A stretch of DNA of 64,000 bases from Toxorhynchites rutilus septentrionalis (GCF_029784135.1 NC_073746.1:60176097-60240096), one strand, 5' to 3'; positions 43,160 through 55,799 are shown, counted from the first letter of the stretch. Numbers and translations: made by a program. Notes: generated by a model not told the origin, from the letters alone.

Positions 43160-43712
43160 GCCATTCCATGCCAAACCGATATAGTAGTTCTCAGATTTCC
43201 ATGAAAAGTGATAGTTTTGTTTTTTTTTGCAAAATATTAGACCGTTTTTTTTTAATTTTTCCAACTTTTCCCCAAAAATGACTTTTTTCAAAATCACTTG
43301 AATTGAATCACTGAACCGATTAAGATGATCGACAAATCAAATTGAAGCCAAATTGCTAGCCTTTTGTTATATTGAAATTGCACAGACAATGGATTTTAAT
43401 TTCGTAATTATTGGTTGTAGTTGTTTTTTTGTTGTTTTCATGGCTTTGGACTAGAGGGCACTATATTTTTTATATTTTTCCTTGAAAGCTGAGGATTTTT
43501 TACATAACATATCTCGATATCAGAGATGCTATTTTTTCGTTTTTGAGATATGATTTTTCAAAGTTTCCAAGTTAGGGTAATTGATTTTTCGACCCAATGG
43601 TCACCCTAACGAAAAAATAAAAAAATACGGGTCTAATGTTTTGTGATAAAGAACATAATTACCACTTTTCACGAAAATCTGAGAACCACTATACCGGTTT
43701 GGCATGGAATTC
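43160..43712. mobile_element. MITE with CATTCCATGCCAAACCG ends
   Basis: The left end CCATTCCATGCCAAACCGAT and the right end CCGGTTTGGCATGGAATTC are inverted copies, with similarity continuing about 100 bp inward (TTCTCAGATTTCCATGAAAA vs its inverse). Middle AT-rich, non-coding. The flanking duplication was not resolved. Confidence 0.7.
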
Positions 43713-44263
43713 ATAGTTGGATTCGCTTGTTGTCAGCCCAATATTTTTGTGACGTGACAGCACCTGACTTTTTGCGGTTTCCGGCTCTTGAACTTTAATG
43801 TTGTATTTTCAGTTTCGTTTCAAAACATACAAACGAACGTTGTGGTATGCTTTGTCAACAAAATATGAACATAGATTCCTGTATATTCAAAAGTTTTTCA
43901 AAAAACTCGCAAGAACCTTGCAAAAATCGACATGCAGATTGTGACGTACAGCATTGTCTGTCTGTCAGCAACTGTCTTCACAAAGCGTTGTCTCGTCACA
44001 AAACCAATAAAGTGTTTCATCGTATTGTAGCAAACTATGTACTAATTTATATGTTATATGTTATCCTGAGCACTTCTCACTTTCTTCTTAACAACTCTGG
44101 CGCTTGCCCTCAATGGTTTGCACAACTCTGGCTCATCCGGCAGCGCTCACTACCAGGGGAACGCATTCGATTTTGCTATCAGAAACTCTTGATTAACTCT
44201 ATGTATGCATCTGGGTGTGCATGTGCGCTCAAATACTATCTGTTCACTATGACACTTCATTTT
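43713..44263. other. Intergenic
   Basis: A 140-residue frame at 43,847-44,269 has no recognised domain and ends in the MITE. Treated as chance. Confidence 0.3.
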
Positions 44264-44512
44264 ATTTAATCGCAAAACGTACCAGAAGTACAAAATCCTA
44301 CGCGACTCTCAGAATGAATGATTCGTAACTTTCGTCTTTATGAGTTTGTGGGCGAAGAGTGCGTGTATGTGTGGCAATGCGTATGAATATGTGTGAGTAT
44401 CATCACTCATTACAATCCTCGTACCTACAAGCGCACGAAAACGAAAGTTACGAATAGTTTGTACTGAGTGTCGCGTAGGATGTTGTACTTCTGATACGAT
44501 TTGCGATTAAAT
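44264..44512. mobile_element. 249-bp MITE with ~70-bp inverted ends
   Basis: The left end ATTTAATCGCAAAACGTACC and the inverse of the right end ATTTAATCGCAAATCGTATC match over about 70 bp, through AGAAGTACAA and TCGTAACTTTCGT. No coding capacity. Confidence 0.8.
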
Positions 44513-44643
44513 GCTCCGCTAAATTTACTCCTAACTTTTAAAATTCGGCTAGAAAAAACGGCTGAACGTATCAATGCGTATCAAACGTATCAAACGTTCA
44601 CAGATATTTAGAGAATACACTAGGCTAAAAATTTGCCTGGAAA

Positions 44644-44693
44644 CATTAGAACTAAATGCGATATTTGCAGAATGTTCGCATTTAGTTCTAATG
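44644..44693. repeat. Perfect 17-bp hairpin
   Basis: CATTAGAACTAAATGCG at 44,644-44,660 and its exact inverse at 44,677-44,693, with a 16-nt loop. Confidence 0.85.
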
Positions 44694-44699
44694 CAGAAT

Positions 44700-45790
44700 G
44701 ACAGTGGATCTTGTAAAGCACTACAAAAATCCAGTTTTCGGCACTTTTTTGAAATCGATGCGAACAATTTTAATAATTTTTTTTTTCGTCAAAGTAACAA
44801 GTTATCCTTGTGAGGAATTTATTGGAGTCTGCCTATCGATTTGCGGTGCGATGGTTTTTTTTATTGAATTATTCATCATCAAAGACGATGGGGTAGTTTT
44901 TTATTCAAACTGAAATATCTTTGTGTGGGAAGGTCCTACAAGAATGTTCTTGAGCCATATGAAAGCCGATTGATAAGGTTAATAAGATTTGCTGTTGAGT
45001 TGGTTAGCAAAAAATTATGTTAGTCCAGAATATTATTGATAAACAAAAAAGAAAAATCGATTTTTCTTTTCTTTCCGATATTGTTGCCCGCTACACTTAC
45101 ACACACCAAGAAAAAAATATGTGCGTAAAATATTCTTATACCTGAAAGTTGTAGCTTCAAAGTAATGCTCATCTCATTGATATGCGTTGATTTTTCACGA
45201 AGTCACAGCATGTCAAAAATCACTTAAAATTTTCGACTTCATACTCTGTTTTTGAGTTTTTTTGTCGAGTGTAGTTGAATTTTGTGTTAACTTTTAAATT
45301 TTTTGTTGTTTTTTTTAATTTTGTGTTGTGTTTTGTGTGTAACAATTTCACACTCATTCTCGCACACTAACAAGGATAACTTTCAGCAATTTAAAAACAT
45401 ATTATTTCATTCATTCATTGAGAATTGATTCAGATGCTGAAATGGATCGTATACTTTTCGTGACGTGACAACAACTTCACGAGACAGTTCATACTTCTCT
45501 ATTTGTGAACCGATCTAAACCAAATTTTGTGGTTTGTTGGTCTTCATTGTTTGCTAAGAGAAACTCAAGTACAAAAATGTTTGAACTAAAGGTTGGATCC
45601 TATTGGGTAGATCGAAAATTACAGGTTTCCATGATTTTTTTCCCAGATGTTGTAATTAAAGTTTGTGGTGGTGGGACATTTTGGTGATTGGTAGAGGTAT
45701 ATTCGAAGGGTTTTTTTTTAATTTCTTTGGATGTCAATATTGTGATTATTATGCTATAGACAGCTTGGCGCAAGGATGCTCTTTCTCATA
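44700..45790. other. Intergenic, possible old MITE
   Basis: GTTATCCTTGT (about 44,801) and ACAAGGATAAC (about 45,370) could be residual inverted ends of an element. No gene. Confidence 0.25.
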
Positions 45791-45795
45791 CTGAT

Positions 45796-46320
45796 GGTAC
45801 GTTTTTCTCAGAATCAAGTGGACCGATCTGGCTTATTATTAGCTTCACGTATAAAAAATGAATTATCTAAATTGTAACGAAAAAAAAACAAAAAATTGCC
45901 AAAAAGGTGACCATTCATAAAAAATTGCCGTTTTTTCAACAAAAGTCACTGTTTAAGAAATAATAAAAAAAAATTAAAAATTGAGACATTCTAAACCGGC
46001 TATGTAATAATTTAGATAATTCATTTTCACATTTTTAAATGCCAATTTAGCCATATCGGTCCACTAGACTCTGAGAAATGCATACCACTAGTATTAGAGA
46101 GAGCATTCACGCGCCCAACTGCCAACAGAATAATAATCACTGTATTGGCGCTCAAAAAATGAAAAAATACATCTTCGAATATACCTTAACCAATCACCAA
46201 AATGTCCCAATACTTCCAATTTTGACTACAATATTCGAAAACAATCACGAAAATTCATTATTTTTCGATCTTCCTCAGTAGGGTTCTATTAAGTTCATCT
46301 GATAAACTTAAAAAATGCTC
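45796..46320. mobile_element. Fold-back repeat, copy 2
   Basis: Relative of the 23.16 kb element. Inverted arms of about 110 bp include TCTCAGAATCAAGTGGACCG and the inverse of CGGTCCACTAGACTCTGAGA, with GAATTATCTAAAT inside each. The tail 46,145-46,290 (GCGCTCAAAAAATGAAAAAA) is shared with copy 1. Confidence 0.6.
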
Positions 46321-47090
46321 AATTTTCGTTGCGTAACGCGTTGACGCTTCAAAGTACCTGTTTTTCAAATGCTTGTTTCTCATAAATTACAAAATGAAAT
46401 CTAGCTCTTCAAACAAGTATATAATTATGCATCCAATGGTATATTAACAATTAAGATTGGTTCAATAAGTGCAAAGATATCTCAAGAAACGTAGAAATTT
46501 AATAATTTTTTTAATTTTTTTTTTTAGTATGTAGTGTTTTTAACACGGCCTTCTCAAAGGTCGGTGTTTATTCAGATAACGTTATAAATTTTCTCCTAAA
46601 ACTTGATTTTAAATTTGGTGCCTTGTCTTTGGTACATAACCTCAAGGAATGGGTCATATATCGTGATTTTTTTGTCAAATATTCCACCAATTTTTGTGCA
46701 TCCGTTAACCTCTATATACACTACACTATGACACACTAAGAAAATGAGAATAGAAATTCAGAAAGGATAAATCGGCAACGACCAAAGCAAAAAGCACGGA
46801 AAAGATCCAAAAATTGTTATGATCATGAACGAAGAAGCTAGACGGGATCACAAAAAATGTAATTAAAACTGCGAATTAAATAGAACATAAAAACAACTAA
46901 CGATTTTGGATTTCAACTCAACCTTGATCAGAAACATTGCCTCGGCAAGTACAAAAGAAACCGATCGTCAGATTGTTTTACACAATGCCTCTTCTAACGA
47001 TGTGAAAGCAAATTGATAAACTGGCGACCGATCATTGTGTTCATAAACTCACTAATAAAAGCACATTAGGCTCTGTTGTTTCATCGCTGG
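46321..47090. other. Intergenic
   Basis: AT-rich with poly-T runs near 46,505. No feature recognised. Confidence 0.4.
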
Positions 47091-47094
47091 ATGG

Positions 47095-48890
47095 ATTTGG
47101 CTTTTATTGGAGCACTTGAAATTATTTTTGCGTCCAACAGTCAGCTCCACCAAAGGCCAACATAACAAAAAGTCCTAGGTTAGAGAGGAAAAAGGGGAGA
47201 GAGAAGGTATGGCGGCTTTCGATAACCCGCGGCGCACCTGTGAACTGGCGCGTGAAGCGAATTAATCACTCTCTTTGGCTCGGTTATGGATTTCCAGCCG
47301 GGCATCTTTTGGACAAAGAAGTGCTCAGGTTAACCGATCCATAAATAGGTAGCAGCCCCTAACGGGCAGCAGATGAATTAAATCCCTGAATGGCTTTCTC
47401 ATCGGTTTTTCTCCCACAGGCGCTAGAGATCCGCTGTGGGGCACCACAGGGGACAATTGTCGGTTGCACTGGGGCTGTCGGTTGCCTTCGGCGAGCCGTC
47501 CTTCCGTCCGCGCGAGCTCATGATCATTTCCTATTTATGTTTCCAAATGACGCGGTGGATGCGGTCTTCAATTATTGAGCCAAATTCTGCCGTAAAATTT
47601 GGTGTTTACATTTTTATCGTGTACACCTTTTAGCAACTTTCCGCTGATATTAAGTTTAACGCATCATTCAATTGAGAGTCTCAGCTAATCAGAGCAGTTT
47701 GTTTCCATAAAAATCACACACCTTGCAATAACACAAAGCAGCTAGAATAAATCCTTCTAAAATTAACCTATCAACATAAAATGTAGCTACAAATCGAGCG
47801 TTACATGCCCAATGTCTAGAAAGTTGTGAATTGGCAGTTCAACATTTCAACAGTCAGCAGGTTGCTCTGGACGATGTCCGTTTGCGTCACGACTCACTTG
47901 CATTGGTAGATTCTTTAATCCCTGCTAGCCGAACCGAACGGCATTTGTTGTGCTCTCTGGACAGCTCTATCGTCCTGAAGAGAGCCAGCGCTGGATGTTA
48001 CGGTGCATGTTAACATTTTCTCGTTCTTTGACTTTACACGCGTCGTTTGTGTGCAAAATGGAAGCAGAAATCACGTTTCAATTGCTCCTGCCATCGAAAT
48101 CGGTCGCCGAGAGTCGATCCAAGGGGGTTGGTGGCCCCACAGCGTCATCAACATCGTCATCATATCGGCATAATCATCTGCAGCAGCAACAGCAGCATAC
48201 ATTTTCTACCGGCAAGATTTACGCGCGTGGGGTGGTATGAGCCGAACCGGCTATCCGCACCCCAAAAAGGAAATGACTCGTGAGCAGGCACACGTCTGTT
48301 GTCTTGTCAGTCCCAATAAGATGTAAATCGTGCTACGCCAAGTTGTGCCGCTCTACTTTCGGTCCCTCACGCATCCCCAAGTCTCTCGATCAACTCGCCT
48401 CTTTTTGCCGTATTATATCAAGTTTACGGGCAAAACAAAATGTACGCAGACAACCGGACTCGTAAAGTAACGAAACGTGTTCTAGTTATAAGTTTCTCCC
48501 CCGGGGCACGTAGTAGTTTCAACTGTAATCAATCATAATTTATCCCATTGAGGTGTGAACTAAATTGTGTTTGTAGAAAAACCTAAAAAAAATCAATCTA
48601 AATCCTCCGTTTGGTCCGGTCCGGACAGAAGTGAAGCTGGGATGCTCTCCCAGAGTTGGTGAAAAGACCAAACCAAAGAGGGACTGGCCGCAAACATATA
48701 ACAGGTGTTTTAACACATTTCACTCAATCTTATTCCGTTCGCATCTTAATCTTCATCAAGGGGTTTTTTGCTGTGTTGCTCGCTTGGTCGGTCAAACGGC
48801 AGCAGCATCCAGAAGCAAACGTCGTTCAGCAGAAAAATTACATATTGACTCCGTGTGCACACCATAGCAGGAGTTGAAGTAAACGATGAA
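47095..48890. other. Long GC-richer single-copy island
   Basis: The longest island, with E-box-like GCACCTGTG at 47,235 and few repeats. A frame at 48,059 (MEAEITFQLLLPSKS, with a QQQQQ run) starts in a good context but has no clear donor or domain. I rate it regulatory or untranslated rather than coding. Confidence 0.35.
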
Positions 48891-49300
48891 AAGTACCTAC
48901 AACAAAAACATCCCAAGTTGCGCCAAACCTGTTTCTGCAGCTACACCAATCAAAATGGAACGCTGTTGCCGGAGGTCCCTAGGATTGTCTGACCGATTGA
49001 CACCGAGGAGAGCCTATGTCAAATGGAATGGCACTGTCGTGAAAATGCTTCTCAATAGAATTAGGAGTAGTTTCGTTTTTTTGTCGGGATTGGTATTTAA
49101 ATTTCTTGAAATTTTCACAAACTGTTTGTAAACTGATTGGAAAGCAAGCAATGGCCGGTGAAAGGTGATCAATTAGAATAATTTCGCACACAAATCTAAT
49201 GCTAATCTTGTTTCGGACAAGCTAGATTGAGAGTAAAGATTTCAAGTTTATGGGAAGCCATTCTTTCTCTCAAATATGTACCGGAAATATGTTTTTTTAA
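48891..49300. other. Intergenic
   Basis: No feature. Confidence 0.4.
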
Positions 49301-49314
49301 AGACAATGCTTTAT

Positions 49315-49610
49315 TTATCATCTAAATTAATATCTTTGCCTTCAAAATAGGCTCCTTTTAAAGCAATACACTTTTTTGCAACGAACAATCCTGTCATCGA
49401 ATCGCTTTTATAGCTGTGTTCAGGATTTGCCTTCAATTCATGCAGCGAATTAGTTTTTATGTCTTTAATGCTGTCAAAAAGTCACATATAGCCCCATTCG
49501 TTCTTTTTTGGTCAAAAATTCGTTTACAATGAAATCAGGCCGCTTGCGACGAATTTTCTCTTTCAAACGCCTCATAACGCAAGCTACTACTCTTTATTGA
49601 CCGTTTAACC
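49315..49610 (-). pseudogene. Mariner-type transposase C-terminal relic
   Basis: On the minus strand MRRLKEKIRRKRPDF, then the tail KKCIALKGAYFEGKDIN (about 49,365-49,320), as in insect mariner-like enzymes ending in YFEGD. The catalytic middle is deleted. Same group as 8.71-9.13 kb. Confidence 0.6.
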
Positions 49611-49899
49611 CTCAGGAACGAATTCCGTATGGACAACAAAAATCCAATCAACTTAAAAAATAAGATTTAAAAACGTTCAGCGCGTCGATTTGAAATTATA
49701 AATTCCCGGTATTCTCTTTTGTTTATCGAACTGATAAACATTTCCAACCAGCCGAGGTCATGTGAAGAAAACGGGACAAATAAATTTGATTATAAAAATG
49801 TTTTTCGGATACCTTCTATCAAAGTTTGGACTCTTTGTTGGTTACCCTCTGTGGCCATTTTATTTTTCTCTTCGTGACTGCTGCTTGACAATTGTCCAA

Positions 49900-50055
49900 T
49901 ATTTCACGGTACCACTGAAGCATCTCTCTGCTGTCGCGACAGTTTGCCAAATCTGGCCAAAACATCACCGGATCTTCGTGAGCCTTATTAAACGGAAGAA
50001 GTCGTTTCTGGAGGCACTTTTTTCTATACATTTTCCACTACTGCAAATCCCGTGA
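49900..50055 (-). pseudogene. ITmD37E transposase fragment
   Basis: The minus-strand frame KKCLQKRLLPFNKAHEDPVM followed by FWPDLANCRDSREMLQWY corresponds to ECLQKRLLPLLKQHEGPTIF and FWPDLASCHY of the 25.3 kb element, including the second catalytic Asp. The rest is lost or scrambled. Confidence 0.65.
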
Positions 50056-50141
50056 AACTTTCACCATCGAAAGATTTAAGTTATCCAAACGATTTGCTAT
50101 CACTATTAGTTCCTGTTGGAGTTGTAAGTTCTGAGTGTTTA

Positions 50142-50606
50142 TTATGTCGTATTCTGTTTGCATCGATAACAAAAAAATAAAAACCAATGCCCCAGACAAA
50201 AAAATGTATTTTCATAATGCGATGAATTATATCGTGGTGTCACATAGTTCCTACTACGATTGCTACGAAAGGCAGTCAGTTTTTCAAATAAGTATGTAGG
50301 GAAACGAAAATGAATAATTTTGAACAAAGTTAGACGTGTTCGCAACTTTACAAATTCATGGAAGGGACAGCCCAGTAGAACATGATGCTTATGAGACACT
50401 CTAGAAAATCTACCTAAATTAAAAACATATCTAATACAACAGTTTAAGACAATTATAAATCTGTCGTTGCGTTCAACAGAGAAACATCTCATAAAATGAG
50501 GAAGAAGCAATGATTGAAACAGACGTAACTTTATAGGAGTTGGAAGAATGTAAGATGAAAGCCTCAAAAGTCGTAAACCAGCGAATATTTTGCTGCATTG
50601 ATACAT
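50142..50606 (-). pseudogene. LINE ORF2 C-terminal domain relic
   Basis: A 154-residue minus-strand frame. YQCSKIFAGLRLLRLSSYIL, LRLFQSLLLPHFM, LNCCIRYVFNLGRFSRVS and HFRFPTYLFEKL match the region after the reverse transcriptase in CR1/L2/jockey-type LINEs. RT itself is absent. Confidence 0.7.
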
Positions 50607-50669
50607 TGATAATCAATGTAGCAAAATATTCGTTTGTCCCATTCTAGATTGTTTTGGATGATAAACCTT

Positions 50670-51007
50670 AAGACGCGTCCACATTACGCCAATCGGCCTT
50701 GGCCACCCGGTAAAACCGACTAAATGTGGACGTACTGCCCGGGCTTGCTGTCGTGCCGAAACCCGACTCGAATCAAACTGAACCCAACCCAAAACAAGTG
50801 GGTCCGGTTCGAGAAAGTCGAACCAAAACAAAACGAAGTAAATTAGCGTTGACGATATTGTGCTTCGTGTGTTTGTGACGGCTTCGTGCATCCGATGGGA
50901 CTTCGGCTTCGTGCACCCGATGGGGCGTCCACATTACATAATGAACCGAATATGCCACCTGGTACAGGCCGATCGGCATCATTCGGCATAATGTGGACGC
51001 GCCTTTA
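50670..51007. mobile_element. MITE with GTCCACATTA modules at both ends
   Basis: The ends read GACGCGTCCACATTA and the inverse of TAATGTGGACGCGCC. Each terminal section is itself bounded by GTCCACATTA and its inverse (50,677-50,732 and 50,928-50,998), so each end can form its own hairpin. The GC-rich interior has no gene. Confidence 0.6.
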
Positions 51008-51485
51008 GATTACAAGCCGTGTCAAAGAGCGTATACGGTTCGTATGGAGACGCGCTGTTGTTTTTATGCTTTGCTTAGAACCAGCGAAGACAAAGCGGGC
51101 GTTACAATTTGATGCGTATGTGTGTGTATAGATTGAGGCGCGCATCACGCAATCCACTCTACTTTGTTGTGCCAAATCGGTCCCAGAAAATGGTGTCGAC
51201 AACGGTGCCGATGTCGTGCCATTTTGCAACGATTTTATCGACCTATCCTTCGACAACTAATTACGAGCCAACGTTGTGCCAACTGCAACTGCTCACCCCT
51301 CATTATGGCTCTATTCGATCTCAAGAAAATCACAAATATTTATTTATGTTATACATGTTTACAAATATTTATTTATGTGATACATTCAAAACATTGGTAC
51401 ATTATATACGCTATACGGATTGAGAATTATTTATTGTGAGCTATCTAAAGATAAACGTTCCCCGATACTAAATTTGAGTAATAAC
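51008..51485. other. Intergenic
   Basis: No gene recognised; overlapping frames on both strands. A tandem pair of ACAAATATTTATTTATGT occurs at 51,331-51,378. Confidence 0.35.
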
Positions 51486-51544
51486 TAATGTAGTAACTAG
51501 TAGTAAATAAGCTTTTAGCTTTTTTACTACTAGTTACTACATTA
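51486..51544. repeat. Perfect 21-bp hairpin
   Basis: TAATGTAGTAACTAGTAGTA(A) and its inverse around a TAAGCTTTTAGCTTT loop. Possibly a tiny MITE or a terminator-like palindrome of no function. Confidence 0.8.
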
Positions 51545-51770
51545 TAGCTTTTATTATAGGAATGTTTCCCTATAGTCTTGCCACCCAGTCCATTACAACC
51601 GTTCCCAGCGTCAACGATTTCCAGCAGTTTTCTTTTTCGGTGCAGTTTGCGAATTGGTACATATTTGTTACTGGTTTATGTTTCCCTCCTGGTCTGGGAT
51701 ATCGAGATGGCAGTTGAGTTTAATATCTGTAATATCCCTACAGCGGCAAACTTCTTCATCGAACCATTCA

Positions 51771-52040
51771 TCACACTCGTGCTCTACAACGGAAGCAGCA
51801 ACACCTAATTCCGATGGCATCGACAGTAATATGTTTCAGTTTATTTAATATGCGTTGGCCTGAGTTCATCGGCAATACTTCACCGGAGCTGTAAACAAGG
51901 ATTGGAAAATTACCGGAAACATAATGTACATCATCATTTCCTTCATCATCCAATAACATTTTATAACATTTAAATGCAATTTTTGTGTCGTTTTGTCTCA
52001 ATCCGCGTTGACGGCATTGAGCTTCGTATTACGAAATGGG
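51771..52040 (-). other. Unknown protein-like frame
   Basis: The minus-strand text KIAFKCYKMLLDDEGNDDVH and YVSGNFPILVYSSGEVLP looks translated. It has no start in context and no known domain. Perhaps a piece of an unidentified mobile element. Confidence 0.2.
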
Positions 52041-52096
52041 GGAGTAGGCATGACAACATGGGTTTGCAGAAGAAACGAACATAGTTTTAAAATTAC

Positions 52097-52359
52097 AATT
52101 GAGTGGCTTAGAATGAAAGGGGTGTAAGTGATTTGATCGATTTCTCTACATCGATTCTCTCTTTTGGACATAACTAAGCTGCAAATACATTCCCAGCTGT
52201 ATATGACAATGTGGAAGATAGGTCAGTACCTCATCTATCGGATTCTATAGCAAGTTCAAATTGGAAGGTTTTTGCAGTTGAGTTATTCACTAAAGAAAAA
52301 GTTGATGAAGAGAAATCGATCAAGTCACTTACACCCCTTGCATTCTAAGCCCCTCAATT
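52097..52359. mobile_element. 263-bp MITE
   Basis: Inverted ends match over about 50 bp: AATTGAGTGGCTTAGAATGA, AGGGGTGTAAGTGATTTGAT, then CGATTTCTCT, with a few mismatches against the right end. Interior non-coding. Confidence 0.8.
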
Positions 52360-53207
52360 ATGAATGAAAATTATTTTTTTTCCAAATGAAATTAGTACTC
52401 CATGTAAATTAAAATCACTTTTGCTTGCAAGTAGTTAAAAAATATCATACAAAAATTGTGTCTAAAGATAATTTTATATTATAATGGTATGTTTTGAAGA
52501 GAATATCTGAAAAATCATAGAAAATAGTTTAAATTATGGTCAGAACAACGTACTTCTAGTAGGTAAATAACGGCTAGATAAAAATTTCATATAAATTTTA
52601 GCAATTTAAAACTGCCTCAGGGCCGACTAATCTGATAGAGAATAGTTGGCCTCATACAAACTAATGTCGTATCCAGATATCGACACCATTCTGCCGTCAA
52701 CGCGAATAAGATCGAATGTTTTTCTGGAATTAAATTAGGAATTGATTATACATATTCTGAAATGAAAACTATCCATACTTACGAATTTGACTCTCGATCC
52801 ATTTTCTGTTGTTTTTTGAATGACAGTTTAGAGAAAGAGAAAGGACAATCTCTGCAGTGATGCCGTTTCGCTCAGTACAAATACTCAGCACAGCTGTAAC
52901 TATAGGCAGTGCTGCTTGCGGGGGGGGGGGGGGTCAATACGGGTTAGATTCCGACACTTTTATAGCACTTTATGGCGCTCGGTCGACATCGGATTGATAA
53001 CCGCTCGAACATAATTTAGAGCGGGAAGTGAGAAGAGATGTTTAGTATCTGAATTCTGCGCCGGATACATTTTGCGCTGTCCTGTTTATGAACTTTGTGC
53101 ACTTCGCACCTAGAGAGAATACGTGTGGCTTTGAACGCGCGCGGATGAAAATCAAACTCAAGCGCAGCGCTGCGTATGTTTTCTGAAGACTGCTCTTGAT
53201 GTGATTA
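52360..53207. other. Intergenic with G13 run
   Basis: Uninterrupted G run at about 52,920-52,933. No gene. Confidence 0.4.
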
Positions 53208-54039
53208 CAGTGTCGGAAAAAACATTAAGGCCATTGCTCAAGCAAAAAAAGATAGTGACAAATCTTTGAGAAAAAATAATCCAATCCAGTGCTTCAATCC
53301 ATTTATAATAATTTATTTGCATTGTTCGAAGAAATTTATAACATCTGTAGTTAACACAATAGTCTTTTATTCAAAAAAGCGTTCCAACTAAAACAACAAC
53401 TTAGCAACAAAAGACAAAAATTAAGAACGGTTTTAAAATTCATGGTAAAAAAAACAAACGAGAAAATTTATACTGTGTAAAGTTTCTAAGGTTAATACTT
53501 GGTCGTTCCACCAGCTTTCGGCACCTGTTGACCGGGATGGTGTACCAACATGCTTGGATCCTATCCCATATTTGCTGCTTATTCTTCGACTTCTCCGTGC
53601 ATACCGAACTTTTCACGATTTCACATAGTTTCTCTATAGGGTTCAGATCCGGTGGCTGCGCTGGCCACTCCATGACGTCAACTTTGTTATCCTGGAACCA
53701 CTTTTGACGTTCTTGGCGGTGTGTTTCGGATCGTTATCCTGCATGAACTACCGTTTCAGGAACAGCTCCCATTCGGCGTGTGGCAGCATAATATCCATTG
53801 GGATATGGGCGTAGAGGTACTGACCCATGATATTATCTACCCAGTGCAGGGGGCAAACCCCGTACCAGGAGAAGCACACCCCACCATAATGCTCCCTCCT
53901 CTATGCTTGAATGTCTTCGTGCTATGCTGTGGCATGAAAGCTCGCCGTTAGATTTCACATATACTATATTTGAATTGGGATTTAAAATTAATCCGATTTT
54001 TTTTGCATTAGCGTGGTCTTAATGTTTTGTTCGACACTG
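53208..54039 (-). mobile_element. Tc1-like element, internally deleted
   Basis: The ends CAGTGTCGGAAAAAACATTA and the inverse CAGTGTCGAACAAAACATTA are inverted repeats next to TA. Inside, on the minus strand, the C-terminal half of the transposase survives with frameshifts: GGGSIM-type text near 53,900, QDNDPKHTAKNVK (second Asp, about 53,745), KWFQDNKVDVMEWPAQPPDL and NPIEKLCEIVKSSV (catalytic Glu, about 53,640). The N-terminal half and first Asp are deleted. Dead. Confidence 0.8.
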
Positions 54040-54049
54040 TTAAATGAGC

Positions 54050-55048
54050 CAGCATAGAAAGACGGGCTCTCTTATTATTGCTGGATCAAGATTATAAACC
54101 GGCATGCTGTGCGCTCACAATAGTTGAGTAGACCAGTTTACATCAACCTTTTTCCATCCTGGCCACGTTCTGTTCATCGAAGAGAGGAGCACATACCCAG
54201 CCCAGCCCCATTGGAGATACACTACACAGTCATATACACATTAATACACTCTACATGAATTACAAATAAATATTGTAAGTGTGTTATAAACCTTGTCATC
54301 ATTTGTAAGGTATCACAAAGTTTTTCTTTTTGTGTGGAATGACGTAGGAAGTCATCAGCGATTCCCCAAATTTAGGACCTGGACGTCGTCTTGAAGAGGA
54401 CGCTTAGGTCAAGTGACCAAGTTCTCCGCGTCTTCCGAACATGTTGACATGTTGACAAGGAGGTGACATGTTTTTGAATGAAGAATACAATTTGCTTATT
54501 AATTATTATTAATGTTCATTTTTACCTCTTTCCAAATCGTGTTATCTCAAACAAACTACATCATTGCATATTTAAGGCGATGGTATATTCTTCATCTTTT
54601 GGCGGAAAATTTCCGGAGAGTTCTCTAGAGCTCAATCTACAGCCCAGTACGATAAATTCGAGACACATTCTTCTAGTATTTGGATAACACTTTTAATCGA
54701 ATTATCAACCTTTACTTTAATTCGAGAAAGAATAAGTAATAGAATCCGTTAGGCCTATGAATTTACGCTTCAAATCAAAATTTTATAGAGCATTCGATGT
54801 TGTGTGATTTCATTTTTTGAGAAAACATTAAGCAATCCTAATTTTCATAATTAATTTTTCCGTTATTTAAATAACATTGTTGTGGACATTGGAGTTATTC
54901 AAACGTATTCAATCGAATCGTTGAACGTTCGTTTCCTATAAATGTTCGCGAACATGAGTGCTTCAAACCAGTTAATAAAAACACCCGATAAACATTTTGA
55001 ATCATTTTGGTTACAAATGAATCTTTTCGAAATAGTAGTTCTGGGACC
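54050..55048. other. Intergenic
   Basis: No feature recognised. Confidence 0.4.
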
Positions 55049-55052
55049 TAAT

Positions 55053-55777
55053 CTGCCGTTCTACGCATAATTGTCCCATATTACTTTTTGACAATTTTAA
55101 CTTTTCTCCATGAAACGATGATTTTATGCCTAGTCTTCCGGAAACACACAAAAAACCTGATAGTTTGTTCCCAGCATCAAGTTTAATTGTCCCATGTTGA
55201 TATTCTATTCATAACTGTTGCACCATGTATTTTTTTTGTAAATCTATATCAAATAAATCGGTTCAAGTACAAGAATTTTATGTCACACTTCCAGCAGGGC
55301 TAATGTCCTCATTTCTGGTTTAGAAAAACGGACTAAAAAAAATGTTTAACAGAACACATGTACACCTTGTTAGCGAATACCTTATAACATTGAGATTTTT
55401 ATTCAGCAAAGGTATTGCAGATCACTCCCTTCTTCATAAAACAATGTTTTTATGCATAATCTTTCGGAAAAACAAAACAAAATTAATGGTTGTTCCCAGT
55501 ATTTCAAAAAACAACATCAAGTTCAATTGTCCCATGTTGATATTCTAGGCATAACTGTCCCACCATGAATTTTTGAGCCCGTAACCAAGATTGATTGATT
55601 CAAATGAGGGAACTTTCCAAATTTCATTAAACAATAGTTTTCTGCTTATAAAAAAACCAGTGTATTGTAACCGCTTATGCTTAAAGCTGTTGATAGACAA
55701 ATATGTTAGAAAACTTTGAATGCGTTTTTCTCAGTTGCTAATTTTGGTACATGGGACAACTATGCGTAGAGCGGCAG
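55053..55777. mobile_element. 725-bp MITE with internal duplication
   Basis: The ends CTGCCGTTCTACGCATAATT and the inverse CTGCCGCTCTACGCATAGTT continue into GTCCCAT. The flanks carry TAAT on both sides (55,049-55,052 and 55,778-55,781). A section around CAATTGTCCCATGTTGATAT is present twice (55,188-55,230 and 55,526-55,570). No gene. Confidence 0.75.
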
Positions 55778-55799
55778 TAATGTTTCATTAACTTTGGAG

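Noticed and set aside
43847..44269. 140-residue open frame
   Set aside because: No known motif, no start context, and it runs into a MITE.
48059..48240. Frame with poly-Gln and good ATG context, possible first exon
   Set aside because: No strong splice donor and no recognisable domain; kept only as a remark in the island entry.
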